From positions 1-64,000 of the forward strand of contig CALJAM010000029.1 in NCBI GenBank assembly GCA_938027685.1: a stretch of 64,000 nt of DNA, written 5' to 3'. Both the position numbers and the translations under genes were made by a program. This document shows positions 32,655 through 41,264 of the stretch, piece by piece. Position 1 is the stretch's first letter. The number at the start of each line of letters is the position of its first letter. The notes under the pieces are model-generated. The model was not told the DNA's origin, did not search any database, and was given only the letters and a program-made list of their open reading frames with translations. This DNA comes from an uncultured Bryobacteraceae bacterium (GTDB taxonomy: Bacteria; Acidobacteriota; Terriglobia; Bryobacterales; Bryobacteraceae).

Positions 32655-32796
32655 GCGGACCGCTCAAGCCCCCGATCACACCCGCTCTGTCCAGGCAACC
32701 GACGGTCAGCCTCGGCACGGCCCGCCAAGAGCCGCATCGCCGCTGCGCGCTGCAGCTCGGTGACGGCCGCAGCCGGAGAAGTCCGGTCGGCCGTCC

Positions 32797-33684
32797 TCAT
32801 CGCACCTCGTAGTTGTCGCGCAGGAACTGCTCGACCTCGCCGCGTGTGGCGCGCAAGGGGCCTTCGGCTTCCAGCTTCAGACTGGTGACGGCCGCGGCCC
32901 ACAGCGTCGCCTGCCAGGGGGAGGCGCCCTCCAGACGGCGGCACAGGTAGGCAGCGATGCATGTATCGCCCCGCCCGGAACGGCCGCGCAGTTCGCGGCA
33001 GCGGAAGGGAGCGGCGTGAAGCGTGTCGCCGGCGAGCGCCAGCACGCCTTCCCGATGCGTGATGACGACCTCGCGCGGTCCCCAGGCAGTAATGCGGCGC
33101 GCGGCTGCAACGGGATCCTCCTCACCGGTCAGGGCTGCGGCCTCGACCGCGTCTGCCTTGAGCAGGTCCAGCGCGCCCAAGACGGCATCGCGCTCCGCCC
33201 AGGGCGTGAAGCGCAGCGTTCGGTCGGGACCGACCTCGCGCAGGAAGCCTTGCGCGTCGGCCGCCAGCCATTCGGCTTTCGGGCGCAGCTCCCGCACGAC
33301 CTCGAGCGGGATCTCGCCGCGGAACGAGCCGTTCAGTAGCCAAGCGCGCCCAGCCAGCAGGCGAACCTGCTCGGGGCTGAACGGGCCGGCGTCGGAGGAG
33401 ACGGCAATGACGCGCTCGTCGGGATCCGAACTCGGGTAGCGCAGCTCGAGACCGGTGGACTCCGGGCTCCAGGCGGGGAAGACGGCTACGCCGAGGCTTC
33501 TCAGCCGTTCGACGACGCGGCGGTCTTCCCAGGCCAGGCGCGTGACGGCCGCGGCGCGCAGTCCCATCATGGCGGCCACGTGCGCGCCGTAGTTGAAACC
33601 GCCGCCGTCGACCCTGCGCACGCCGGCTGGGGAAACGATGGTGTCCTTGGTGTAACTTCCGATGAACACAATGTCGTATGTCAT
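32797..33684 (-). CDS. PfkB-family carbohydrate kinase of the inositol operon
   Basis: A 295-residue ribokinase-like sugar kinase. The N-terminal GGGFNYGAHVAAMM (27-40) and C-terminal GRSGRGDTCIAAYL, with catalytic Asp240 in the anion-hole loop GRGD, are the two PfkB signatures. It is the last gene of the minus-strand inositol operon, 24 bp after the OPA transporter. A PfkB kinase occupies a comparable place in the Thermotoga maritima TM0412-TM0416 inositol cluster (TM0415). The phosphorylated intermediate is not known to me; a keto-aldonate or inositol derivative is likely. Confidence 0.88.
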   Translation of the reverse strand: MTYDIVFIGSYTKDTIVSPAGVRRVDGGGFNYGAHVAAMMGLRAAAVTRLAWEDRRVVERLRSLGVAVFPAWSPESTGLELRYPSSDPDERVIAVSSDAGPFSPEQVRLLAGRAWLLNGSFRGEIPLEVVRELRPKAEWLAADAQGFLREVGPDRTLRFTPWAERDAVLGALDLLKADAVEAAALTGEEDPVAAARRITAWGPREVVITHREGVLALAGDTLHAAPFRCRELRGRSGRGDTCIAAYLCRRLEGASPWQATLWAAAVTSLKLEAEGPLRATRGEVEQFLRDNYEVR

Positions 33685-33708
33685 GCAGCGCCTTGGTAAG
33701 CCGACTTA

Positions 33709-35058
33709 TCAATCCGCCGGACGCGCGCGCCAGAGCGAAGTCGCCAGGATGAGCGAAACCACGGAGGCGCCGATCCAGAAGAGCACCGGGTAAGTGAAAT
33801 CGTAGTGGCGGACGCCGTCGACGAAGTAAGTGCCGCGCTGGATGAGGTAGCCGCTGATGCGCTCCTGCACGGCGGCGCCGAGGTAACCGAAGATGCCCAA
33901 GACGCCCATGACGGCGCCGGCAGCGCGCTTGGGCACGATATCCACCGCGAACAGGCCGCCGAGCGAAGTGATCAGACCATTGATCGAGAGGCCGTAGACC
34001 AGGAAGGCGGCGGTAAGCACCAGCGGATGATGCGCGGTGAAGATGACGACGAGCGAGGCGATCTCCAGCAGGCCGCAGAGCAGATTGACCGGCGGCCGAC
34101 GCGCGTTGAAGAGCTTGTCCGAGACGAAGCCGTACGCCACGCAGCCCACGATGCCGGCCAGGGGGTTGAGCGCCAGCAGCGCGCCGGCCTGGAGGTCGGA
34201 GTAGCCCTTGGTCTCCTGGAAGAAGAGCATGCCCCAACTGTTGACCCCGTAACGCGTCATGGTCATGGTGGCGCAGGCGAAGCCCAGCACCCAGACGGCC
34301 GGCAGCTTCAGGATGGAGAGCTGAACCTGAAAGGTGGAGTGCGAACGCGCAGCTTCGAGAGCGACCCCGCGCTCGCCCTTCCATTCGTTCACCGAAGGAA
34401 GCCCGAGCGTTTCGGGCCGGTCGCGCATGCTGAAGTAGAGGACAAGAGCGACCGCGACGCAAAGCAGACCAGGCCCGATGAAGCCGCCGCGCCAGCCGAA
34501 CCAGGTCACCAGCGCAGCAAGCCCCACGAAGGTGAGGCCTTCGCCCAGCGAGTGAGCGGTGCTCCAGATGCCGTAGATGCGGCCGCGTTCGCTATGACTG
34601 AACCACTGGGTCATGGCGACGACGCCGGAGGGCGCGCCGAATCCTTGGAACCAGCCGTTCAGCGCCCACAGCACCACGGAGAGCCAGAGCACGGTGGATC
34701 CGCCCATGGCGATGTTGAGCAAGGCCGAAACGAGTACCCCCGTAGGCCAGAAGATGCGAATGTTGGCGTGATCGGCGAGGAAGCCGTTGATGCACTTACC
34801 CAGGGCGTATCCGTAGAAGATGGCGGAGCCGATGAGGCCCAGCTCTTCGGCGGTGAAGATGCCGCCGTCGATAAGAGGCTTCTTCACCACGGAGAGGCCG
34901 AGCCGGCAGGTGTAGGCAAGGCCGTAACCGATGGTGATCGACAGGAGCACGGAAAGCCGCGCGCGGCGGTAGAGGCGGTCGATCTCCTGCGCGTCCCGCA
35001 GACGGGGACGAGGTGAACCTGCAGCGAACAAGCGGAGCACGCGGGTCAATGCCAGCAT
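33709..35058 (-). CDS. MFS transporter of the organophosphate:phosphate antiporter (OPA) type
   Basis: A 449-residue membrane protein with about twelve hydrophobic segments. The first segments (ITIGYGLAYTCRLGLSVVKK followed by ELGLIGSAIFYGYALGKCIN and GFLADHANIR) follow the GlpT/UhpT pattern, whose members exchange glycerol-3-phosphate or hexose-6-phosphate for inorganic phosphate across the inner membrane. Its position between the inositol dehydrogenase and the kinase suggests that the substrate may be an inositol phosphate or a phosphorylated catabolite; this is inference. The gene is 15 bp from iolG and 24 bp from the kinase. Confidence 0.88.
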   Translation of the reverse strand: MLALTRVLRLFAAGSPRPRLRDAQEIDRLYRRARLSVLLSITIGYGLAYTCRLGLSVVKKPLIDGGIFTAEELGLIGSAIFYGYALGKCINGFLADHANIRIFWPTGVLVSALLNIAMGGSTVLWLSVVLWALNGWFQGFGAPSGVVAMTQWFSHSERGRIYGIWSTAHSLGEGLTFVGLAALVTWFGWRGGFIGPGLLCVAVALVLYFSMRDRPETLGLPSVNEWKGERGVALEAARSHSTFQVQLSILKLPAVWVLGFACATMTMTRYGVNSWGMLFFQETKGYSDLQAGALLALNPLAGIVGCVAYGFVSDKLFNARRPPVNLLCGLLEIASLVVIFTAHHPLVLTAAFLVYGLSINGLITSLGGLFAVDIVPKRAAGAVMGVLGIFGYLGAAVQERISGYLIQRGTYFVDGVRHYDFTYPVLFWIGASVVSLILATSLWRARPAD

Positions 35059-35073
35059 CCCTCGGAAGTCGGC

Positions 35074-36096
35074 TCAGGCCGGGATCTCGTCGAGCCGGAC
35101 CGGACGACGCTCGCGGGCCGAGCCTGCGGCAGCCAAGGCGATCCGGACGGCGGCGAGCCCATCCTCGCCGGTTACGGGCATGGGTTTGCCGTCGAGCACG
35201 GCGTCTACGAAGGCCTGCATCTCGCGCAGGTAGGATTCGGTGTAGCGCTCCATGAAGAAATAGAGCGGCAGCGAGGCGTGCGCGCCGGTCGAATCGAAGA
35301 GTATGTGGGTGTCGGGCGTGTTGTTGGAGACGGCGACCATGCCCTCGCTGCCGAAGACTTCGACGCGCTGATCGTATCCGTAGACCGCCTTACGACTGTT
35401 ATCGATGGCGCCCAGTGCGCCGCTCGCAAAGCTGAGCAGGGTGACGGCCGTGTCCCAATCGCCGGCGCGCTCGAACATAGGATCGACCAGCACGGCTGTG
35501 CGGGCAAAGACCTCGACGACCTCGCTGCCGACCAGGAAGCGGGCCATATCGAAGTCATGGATGGTCATATCGAGGAAGATGCCGCCCGAGCCGCGGATGT
35601 AACTTTCCGGGGGCGGCGCAGGGTCGCGGCTGGTAATGCGTAGGACGTGGGGCACCCCGATCTTGCCCGCGCGCACGAGCTCGTGGACCTTGGCGAAGTT
35701 GGGATCGAAGCGCCGGTTGAAGGCCACCATGAGCTGAACGCCGCAGGCAGCGACATGGCGGTTGACGTGGCGGATCCGCTCGATCTCCAGGTCCACCGGC
35801 TTTTCGCAAAAGATGTGCTTGCCAGCGTCGGCAGCGTCGAGCAAGATCCGGTAGTGCGTGTCCGTGGGGGTGCAGACCGCCACGGCATCGACATCAGGCA
35901 GCTCGAGGGCTCGGCGGTAATCGGTGTAAGTGCGCGTGATCCCGAGCCGCGAGGCCAGCGCCGCGAGCGCGTCGGCCGAGACGTCGGCCAGGGCGACCAC
36001 CTGGGCGCGCGGAATCCGTGTGGCGAGATTGGCCGCGTGGATCCTGCCGATGCGGCCTGCACCAAGGACAGCGAATCGCAGCTTCTCTTCAGGCAT
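35074..36096 (-). CDS. iolG: myo-Inositol 2-dehydrogenase
   Basis: A 340-residue Gfo/Idh/MocA dehydrogenase oxidising myo-inositol to 2-keto-myo-inositol (scyllo-inosose) with NAD. Motifs: GAGRIG at 12-17, CEKPVD with Lys99, and DMTIHD with Asp176 and His180. The Lys, Asp and His correspond in order and spacing to the catalytic triad of Bacillus IolG. The central stretch NRRFDPNFAKVHELVRAGKI is characteristic of the IolG subgroup rather than generic oxidoreductases. Start 36096 is chosen because AAGGAAGGAG lies 9 bp upstream; the longer frame is ignored. It is flanked by the IolO-like gene (4 bp upstream) and the OPA transporter. Confidence 0.9.
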   Translation of the reverse strand: MPEEKLRFAVLGAGRIGRIHAANLATRIPRAQVVALADVSADALAALASRLGITRTYTDYRRALELPDVDAVAVCTPTDTHYRILLDAADAGKHIFCEKPVDLEIERIRHVNRHVAACGVQLMVAFNRRFDPNFAKVHELVRAGKIGVPHVLRITSRDPAPPPESYIRGSGGIFLDMTIHDFDMARFLVGSEVVEVFARTAVLVDPMFERAGDWDTAVTLLSFASGALGAIDNSRKAVYGYDQRVEVFGSEGMVAVSNNTPDTHILFDSTGAHASLPLYFFMERYTESYLREMQAFVDAVLDGKPMPVTGEDGLAAVRIALAAAGSARERRPVRLDEIPA

Positions 36097-36100
36097 GACG

Positions 36101-36937
36101 TCAGACTCCTTCCTTGTCCACTCTGGCGCCGGATGAGAGATCATGCACGGTCTTGACGCCCTGGCGCAAGGCGGCGACCGGGTCGGGAATAGGGAACACC
36201 TCGAAAGAAAGGAATCCCTGATAGCCGGAACGGGCCAGCAGATCGAGCAGCGGAGCAAAATCGAGGTGGCCGCGGCCCGGGGCCTGACGATTGGAATCGG
36301 CCAGATGGACGTGACCCAATTGCGGCAGGGCGGCGGCCAGCGCAGCCGGCATGTCGGCTTCCTCGATGTTCATGTGAAAGGTGTCGGCGAGCAGGCGCAA
36401 GTTGGGCGCCCGGATTTCCTCGGCCACGGCGAGGACGTCGGCGATGGTATTGAGGTAATCGCATTCGTAGCGGTTCAGGGGCTCCAGCAGGATGGTGACG
36501 CCGTGCGATTCCGCATAGCGGCAGAGCTCGGCCAGCGCGTCCAGGGCGGCGGCGCGTCGCTCGCGGCGCGTGGCTGCATCGGGCCCCAGGCGGCCGCTGA
36601 CGCTGCCCACGGTCACGGCCGACCCGATTTCGGAGGCGAGCCGCACGTGGCCGCGGAGGCGGTCCACAGCCAGCCGGCGCACGACCGGGTCGGCGAAAGT
36701 GAGCCCGTCGAGCGTGGCAGCCATGCCGGTGCCGAGGGTGGGCACGGCAAGACCGTAGTCGGACATCAGCCGACGAACCGTAGGGGCATCAACTTGGGAG
36801 GCCTCGCGCAGGTGGATTTCGACGCCGCGGCAGCCGCACTCGGCCGCGAGGCGGAAAGCGCCCGCCAGGTCGCCGCGCACCAAGATCGGCGCGCAGCGGA
36901 CCTCGGCGGGCGTGGCGGTCAACGCGAGGGGAAACAT
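36101..36937 (-). CDS. TIM-barrel sugar epimerase/isomerase, IolO-like
   Basis: A 278-residue xylose-isomerase-like TIM barrel (AP endonuclease 2 superfamily). The expected metal ligands are Glu152 in LLEPLNRYECDYLN, Asp185 and His188 in LLADTFHMNIEE, His211 in HVHLADSNRQAPGRG and Glu246 in FLSFEVFP. In Thermotoga the TIM-barrel protein of the inositol cluster (IolO, TM0416) epimerises 5-keto-L-gluconate to D-tagaturonate, and gene context argues for the same step here. IolE/IolI-type enzymes of the Bacillus pathway and D-psicose epimerases share the fold and cannot be excluded by sequence alone. Start 36937 lies 12 bp after the IolN-like gene. Confidence 0.8.
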   Translation of the reverse strand: MFPLALTATPAEVRCAPILVRGDLAGAFRLAAECGCRGVEIHLREASQVDAPTVRRLMSDYGLAVPTLGTGMAATLDGLTFADPVVRRLAVDRLRGHVRLASEIGSAVTVGSVSGRLGPDAATRRERRAAALDALAELCRYAESHGVTILLEPLNRYECDYLNTIADVLAVAEEIRAPNLRLLADTFHMNIEEADMPAALAAALPQLGHVHLADSNRQAPGRGHLDFAPLLDLLARSGYQGFLSFEVFPIPDPVAALRQGVKTVHDLSSGARVDKEGV

Positions 36938-36948
36938 CGTGGCAGCGC

Positions 36949-38052
36949 TCAGACGTCGAGAATGGGCGGCAGACCGTACACGGACTTCCAGCCGGGACTC
37001 AGCGGCTCCCGAAGGTACGGCTCCAGCTCCGCCGGATCGCGCAGGCTGACGTCGCTGGCGGCGGGGACCTTGCCCGGCGGGAAGGCTTCCAGCCACTCCT
37101 CGATGAGCAGCGTCAGGTAGCGAAGGATCGCGGCCACGGGCCGCTTGGCCTTGCGGGCCTCGCCGAGGGTGGGCTTGCCGACGACGCCTTCGGGCGTGCC
37201 GGAGATCTCGAAGGCGGCGTGGCCCTCGCTTTCCGACCAACGGCTGGGACGGCCGAAGGCATCGACGGCCGTATCCATGTGGCCGCCCGGCAGCAGAGCC
37301 TTCGGTTCGGTTTCGACCGCGCGGCTCATGTCCACCATGTCGGGGAACAGCAACAGGCCGACGGAGGTTTCGGCTTCGTCGGCGTGGATGAAGTTGGTCT
37401 CCCAGTCGCCGCCGCGATCGCGCGTGCGCCACATCTCGCGCACGGCGCGGTGCCAATCGATGACGCGGTAGATGCCGGGCAGCTGATAGCGCTTGACGAA
37501 CTGCTGGAGGGCGGCTTCCAGGACCCAAAGCTGGCCGTGGTTGTTGAGAATGATCTGCTTGCGGAAGCCGTCGTTCCACAGCCCGAGCATGACGTCGATC
37601 AGCAGTTCGCGGGCCACGTTTTCGCGCACGATGACGGTGCCGGGCATGCCGATGTGATGCGCGGGGTGGCAGCCGTACATGAGCGGCGGCAGGGCCAAGG
37701 CGACGGGCCGGCCCTGGCGGGCGAAGTAGCGGCGGACGCCCTCGGCGATCATGCTGACGAAGAGGGTGTCCATGGCCGAGACGGTGTGGGCGCCGTGCAG
37801 TTCGGTGGAGCCCACGGGAATGATCACGACGTCGTTCTTGCGACGCTGAGCCTCGAGCTCATGGCGGATGGTGGTCTGGATGTAGGAGCCGGCCTTGGCC
37901 CACTCGCAACCCCCGGGGGCGGGGATGCCGTACTCGGCCAGGATGGCGTCCAGCTTGGCTTCGTCCGCCTCCCAGATTTCCTTTTTCATGCGCCCGACCG
38001 GAGTATCTTCGAAATAGAGATCCGGCTGGTTGGTGGCAAGCCACTTAGTCAT
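36949..38052 (-). CDS. iolN: Creatininase-family hydrolase, IolN-like (3-dehydro-scyllo-inosose hydrolase)
   Basis: A 367-residue metal-dependent amidohydrolase-fold protein of the creatininase family. Ligand motifs: PVGSTELHGAHTVSAMDTLF with Glu84, His86 and Asp95; CHPAHHIGMPGTV near 128-140; NNHGQ at 170-174; and HADEAETS. The long N-terminal extension (about 70 residues before the core) and the neighbours match IolN, which hydrolyses the diketo-inositol ring to 5-keto-L-gluconate in the Thermotoga pathway. AAGGAG precedes the ATG. It is 36 bp downstream of the IolM-like gene. Plain creatininase activity is unlikely given the operon. Confidence 0.85.
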   Translation of the reverse strand: MTKWLATNQPDLYFEDTPVGRMKKEIWEADEAKLDAILAEYGIPAPGGCEWAKAGSYIQTTIRHELEAQRRKNDVVIIPVGSTELHGAHTVSAMDTLFVSMIAEGVRRYFARQGRPVALALPPLMYGCHPAHHIGMPGTVIVRENVARELLIDVMLGLWNDGFRKQIILNNHGQLWVLEAALQQFVKRYQLPGIYRVIDWHRAVREMWRTRDRGGDWETNFIHADEAETSVGLLLFPDMVDMSRAVETEPKALLPGGHMDTAVDAFGRPSRWSESEGHAAFEISGTPEGVVGKPTLGEARKAKRPVAAILRYLTLLIEEWLEAFPPGKVPAASDVSLRDPAELEPYLREPLSPGWKSVYGLPPILDV

Positions 38053-38088
38053 GACGATAACTCCTTTTCTGCCCTATTTTTTCACGAA

Positions 38089-39273
38089 TTACGAAAAGAC
38101 GCAGGTGATCTTGCAGTGCGTCTTGTCGGTCTGAAGCAGGACGATATGGTCAGGGACCTCGTCCAGGCCGATTTTTTTGGTGATGATCGGGGTAATGTCC
38201 ATGCCGGCGGCCATGCAGGAGATGACGCGCGGGAAGGTGCCATAGCCGGAGTGGCCCTGGGCCCCGGCGATTTTGGCCTTCTTGACTTCGTAGACCTCGC
38301 AGTTGATCGGCGGGTTGATGGGAGCGCGGGCGACCAGGACGATCTTGGCGCCGATGAACTTGCCGTACCAGATGGCCTCCTCCATCTGAGGGAGGACCTT
38401 GTCGGGCAGTCCGGTCGCTTCCAAGTAAAGCGCCGCACCCAGTCCGCCGGTATATTCCAGGACTTTCTCGGCGAAGTTCTCGGTGAGCGGGTTGATCACG
38501 TGGTCGGCGCCGAGACGGCGGCCCAGCTCGGCGCGGGATTCCGAGGGTTCGCTGAGGATGACCTTGGCGGCGCCGGCGCGCTTCATGACGGCGACCGCGG
38601 CCAACCCGATGGGACCGCCGCCGCAGATGACGGCGTGGTCGCCGGGGCGGATCCCGCCGCCGCACTCAATGACGGCGTTGTAGGCGACCGAGGTGGGTTC
38701 CACGAGGCTGCCGGCGAGAAACAATTCGTCGCCGGGGTAGCGATCGCGCAGCTCGGCGAGGCTCCACAGGTAACGAGCGTCGATGGCGATGTAAGGAGCG
38801 AAAGCGCCGGGGACGCTGAAGCCCATTTCCTGCAACTGCTCGCACTGGTTGGGATTGCCCTCGGCGCAGGGGCGGCAGTAGGAGCACCAGAACATTTCCT
38901 CGGAGCAGACGGGTTCGCCGGGCTCGAAACGGCGGCCGGTGCGTTTGTTGTAGGCGCGCTCGCCCGCTTCGACGACGACACCCGACATCTCGTGGCCCAG
39001 TACGACCGGAAAAGCAGTCAGTCCGGGATAGAGAGTGTAGCCTTCGCTGTCGGTCTGGGCCATGTGGACGTCGCTGCCGCAAATGCCGCAGGCCTTGACC
39101 TGAACCAGGCACTCGGTGGGCCCGATCTTCGGGGTTTCGCGTTCTTCGACGGAGAGCTTGGGGTATCTCCAGACCATGCTGCCCAGGTAAGTGAGCTTGC
39201 CGTCGATATCTTTGGGTCCCAGCCGGAAACCAGGCCTGGGTTCCCATTTGGCGGACAAAACCACAGTCTTCAT
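38089..39273 (-). CDS. iolM: Zinc-dependent scyllo-inosose 3-dehydrogenase, IolM-like
   Basis: A 394-residue medium-chain zinc alcohol dehydrogenase. Catalytic zinc ligands: Cys65 in ACGICGSDVH and His94-Glu95 in LGHEMSGVV. Structural zinc ligands: Cys130, Cys133, Cys136 and Cys144 (C-x2-C-x2-C-x7-C). The nucleotide fold contains AVICGGGPIGLAAVAVM. The long N-terminal segment before the GroES-like core (EPRPGFRLGPKDIDGKLTYL) and the length match Thermotoga TM0412 (IolM), which oxidises 2-keto-myo-inositol to a diketo-inositol. AAGGAGG lies 6 bp before the ATG at 39273. It precedes the IolN gene, the same adjacency as in Thermotoga. Confidence 0.88.
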   Translation of the reverse strand: MKTVVLSAKWEPRPGFRLGPKDIDGKLTYLGSMVWRYPKLSVEERETPKIGPTECLVQVKACGICGSDVHMAQTDSEGYTLYPGLTAFPVVLGHEMSGVVVEAGERAYNKRTGRRFEPGEPVCSEEMFWCSYCRPCAEGNPNQCEQLQEMGFSVPGAFAPYIAIDARYLWSLAELRDRYPGDELFLAGSLVEPTSVAYNAVIECGGGIRPGDHAVICGGGPIGLAAVAVMKRAGAAKVILSEPSESRAELGRRLGADHVINPLTENFAEKVLEYTGGLGAALYLEATGLPDKVLPQMEEAIWYGKFIGAKIVLVARAPINPPINCEVYEVKKAKIAGAQGHSGYGTFPRVISCMAAGMDITPIITKKIGLDEVPDHIVLLQTDKTHCKITCVFS

Positions 39274-39351
39274 CGCAAAGCCTCCTTGGGTGAAGTTAGT
39301 AGATTGCATGGGTTCCGGTCTCGCTCCCGGGCGTGCGGCGACGAGCCGATC

Positions 39352-40293
39352 CTAGCGCAGAAACTCATGGGCGTTCTCCCGGGTAACCAGGCCGGTGCCG
39401 ATGTCAACGAACCTCTCGACGGGCAGGCCGCGGGCTGCCTTGATGGCTTCCTGAACGGCGCGACGGCCGATGCGCTCCGGGAACTGGGCGACAACGGCAT
39501 CCATACGTCCCTCCATCACGGCACGCACGGCTTCGCGGCCGGCATCGAAACCCACCAGCACGATTCGGCCCGTCAGGTTGCGCGCGGCGATCGCCTCCAT
39601 CGCGCCCAGGGCCATCTGGTCGTTGGTGGCGAAGACGGCACGCAGGTCGGGGTGGCGCGTAAGCAGGTTCTCCATGACGGTCATGCCGAGGGGGCGCTCG
39701 CTATTAGCCGGCTGCGCGCCGACGAACCGGACGCCGGGCGCCTTGCTTACCACGTCGAGGAAACCGGCCAGGCGATCCTCCTGGGTAGCGACCCCCAACA
39801 CGCCGCGGATGACGGCGACCTTGCCGCGTCCGCCGATGGCGCGCAGGATGAATTCGGCGGCCATGCGGCCGCCCAGGCGGTTGTCGATGCCGACGAAGCC
39901 CGCGCGGTGGGGCCAGGGAATATCGGTATCCACGATGAGCACCGGGATGCGGGCGGCGCGGGCCTTCTCGAGCACGGGGATGATCTCGGCCACGCCGGCC
40001 GGGGCCACGGCGAGAGCGGCCACGCGCTTGAGAATCTGGTCTTCCAGGATGGCGACCTGCTGGTCGATGTTGATTTCACGCTCCGGGGCGAGCACCGCGA
40101 GGCGCACCTCCGGGTCCTCGCGCGCGGCCTGTTCGGCGCCGGATTTCAGGCGCTGCCAGAACTCGGAGTCGAGCGCCTTGGTGACCAGAACAATATCCAG
40201 CTTTTTTGTTCGATTGGCCCGCGAGCAACCCGCGGCCAGGATGACGCTCAGCAGGGAAACGGCGAGAACGACGCTGCGAGATGAGAGCATCAT
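39352..40293 (-). CDS. Sugar ABC transporter substrate-binding lipoprotein (RbsB-like)
   Basis: A 313-residue periplasmic binding protein of the ribose/galactose type. A lipoprotein signal ends in the lipobox LAAGC. The mature part has the two-lobed pattern: DIVLVTKALDSEFWQRLKSG, QILKRVAALAVAPAG, IPVLIVDTDIPWP, FVGIDNRLGGRMAAEFIL and FATNDQMALGAMEAI. Inositol and inositol-phosphate binding proteins belong to this class, fitting the operon. ATG at 40293 overlaps the permease stop by 4 bp (ATGA). Ligand identity (inositol versus a phosphate ester) is not visible in the sequence. Confidence 0.9.
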   Translation of the reverse strand: MMLSSRSVVLAVSLLSVILAAGCSRANRTKKLDIVLVTKALDSEFWQRLKSGAEQAAREDPEVRLAVLAPEREINIDQQVAILEDQILKRVAALAVAPAGVAEIIPVLEKARAARIPVLIVDTDIPWPHRAGFVGIDNRLGGRMAAEFILRAIGGRGKVAVIRGVLGVATQEDRLAGFLDVVSKAPGVRFVGAQPANSERPLGMTVMENLLTRHPDLRAVFATNDQMALGAMEAIAARNLTGRIVLVGFDAGREAVRAVMEGRMDAVVAQFPERIGRRAVQEAIKAARGLPVERFVDIGTGLVTRENAHEFLR

Positions 40294-41264
40294 GGACTCC
40301 TCTGCGCGGCGCGCTGGCGCACCACGTCCACCCAGACCGCGGCCACGATGACCGCGCCGATGACGACGGTCTGCCAGTAAGCGGAGACATCGAGAAGGTT
40401 GAGCCCGTTGCGCAGCACGCCCATAATGAGCGCCCCCACCAACGTTCCCAGCACGGTGCCCACCCCGCCGAAGAAGCTGGCACCGCCGATGATGACGGCT
40501 GCGATCGAATCCAGCTCGGCCCCCACGCCGGCCAATGGGAAGCCGGAATTCATGCGGCCGGCGAGAATCACGGCACCGGCGCCGGCCATCAGACCGCTGA
40601 GCGCGTAGGCCAGGATGAGGCGCCGGTCTACGGGCACGCCGCAAAGCAGGGCCGCCTGGCGGTTGCCGCCGATGGCGTACAGGTCGCGGCCGGGCGTGGT
40701 TCGAGTCAGGAAGAGGTGGAACAGAAGGCAGAAAACCAGCACGACGACGACGGGCATGGGCACGCCCGCCAGCGTGCCCGCACCCCAGTAGCGGAACGAG
40801 GAGGGCAGCTCGGAGATGGGGAAGCCCCCCGTGAGGACCAAGGCGAGCCCGCGCGCCACGTTCATCATGCCAAGGGTAGGAATGAAGGGGTGCGGAAGCC
40901 GGAGCTTGGTGAAGAGGATGCCGTTCAGCGCGCCCAAAGCGGCGCCTGCTCCCAATGCGATCAAAATGGCGGCGGCGGAAGGCACACCGGCTTTCAGGGC
41001 CATGGCGGCGAGCACGCAGCAGAGCCCGAGCAGGGAACCGACCGAAAGGTCAATGCCGGCCGTGATGATCACCGTGAGCTGGCCCAGGGCCAGCAGGGCG
41101 TTGACTGCGGACTGACGGAAGACGTTCAAGAGGTTGTCGACAGTGAGGAAGTGCTCGGAGAGCAGGGCCAGCGCGGCGCACATCAGCAGGAGCGCCAACA
41201 AGGGGCCGAAGCGGCGCAGGACGCCGGAGAGCGTACGAGCGAGCCAGGAGGCCTCGGAGTTCAT
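40290..41264 (-). CDS. Sugar ABC transporter permease (RbsC-like)
   Basis: A 324-residue inner-membrane permease with eight to ten hydrophobic segments. The CUT2 family pattern is seen in ITAGIDLSVGSLLGLCCVLA, GFPISELP, IGGNRQAALLCGVPVDR and AVIIGGASFFGGVGTVLGTL. It forms the channel of the importer with the ATPase, whose stop overlaps its start by 4 bp (ATGA), and with the lipoprotein, whose start overlaps its stop. One permease gene implies a homodimer. Confidence 0.93.
   Translation of the reverse strand: MNSEASWLARTLSGVLRRFGPLLALLLMCAALALLSEHFLTVDNLLNVFRQSAVNALLALGQLTVIITAGIDLSVGSLLGLCCVLAAMALKAGVPSAAAILIALGAGAALGALNGILFTKLRLPHPFIPTLGMMNVARGLALVLTGGFPISELPSSFRYWGAGTLAGVPMPVVVVLVFCLLFHLFLTRTTPGRDLYAIGGNRQAALLCGVPVDRRLILAYALSGLMAGAGAVILAGRMNSGFPLAGVGAELDSIAAVIIGGASFFGGVGTVLGTLVGALIMGVLRNGLNLLDVSAYWQTVVIGAVIVAAVWVDVVRQRAAQRSP

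Noticed and set aside
37219-40284. A 1021-codon plus-strand open frame
   Set aside because: It lies antisense to the IolN, IolM and binding-protein genes, which have clear catalytic motifs and ribosome-binding sites. Its translation is Asp/Gly/Ala/His-rich shadow sequence typical of the complement of GC-rich coding DNA.
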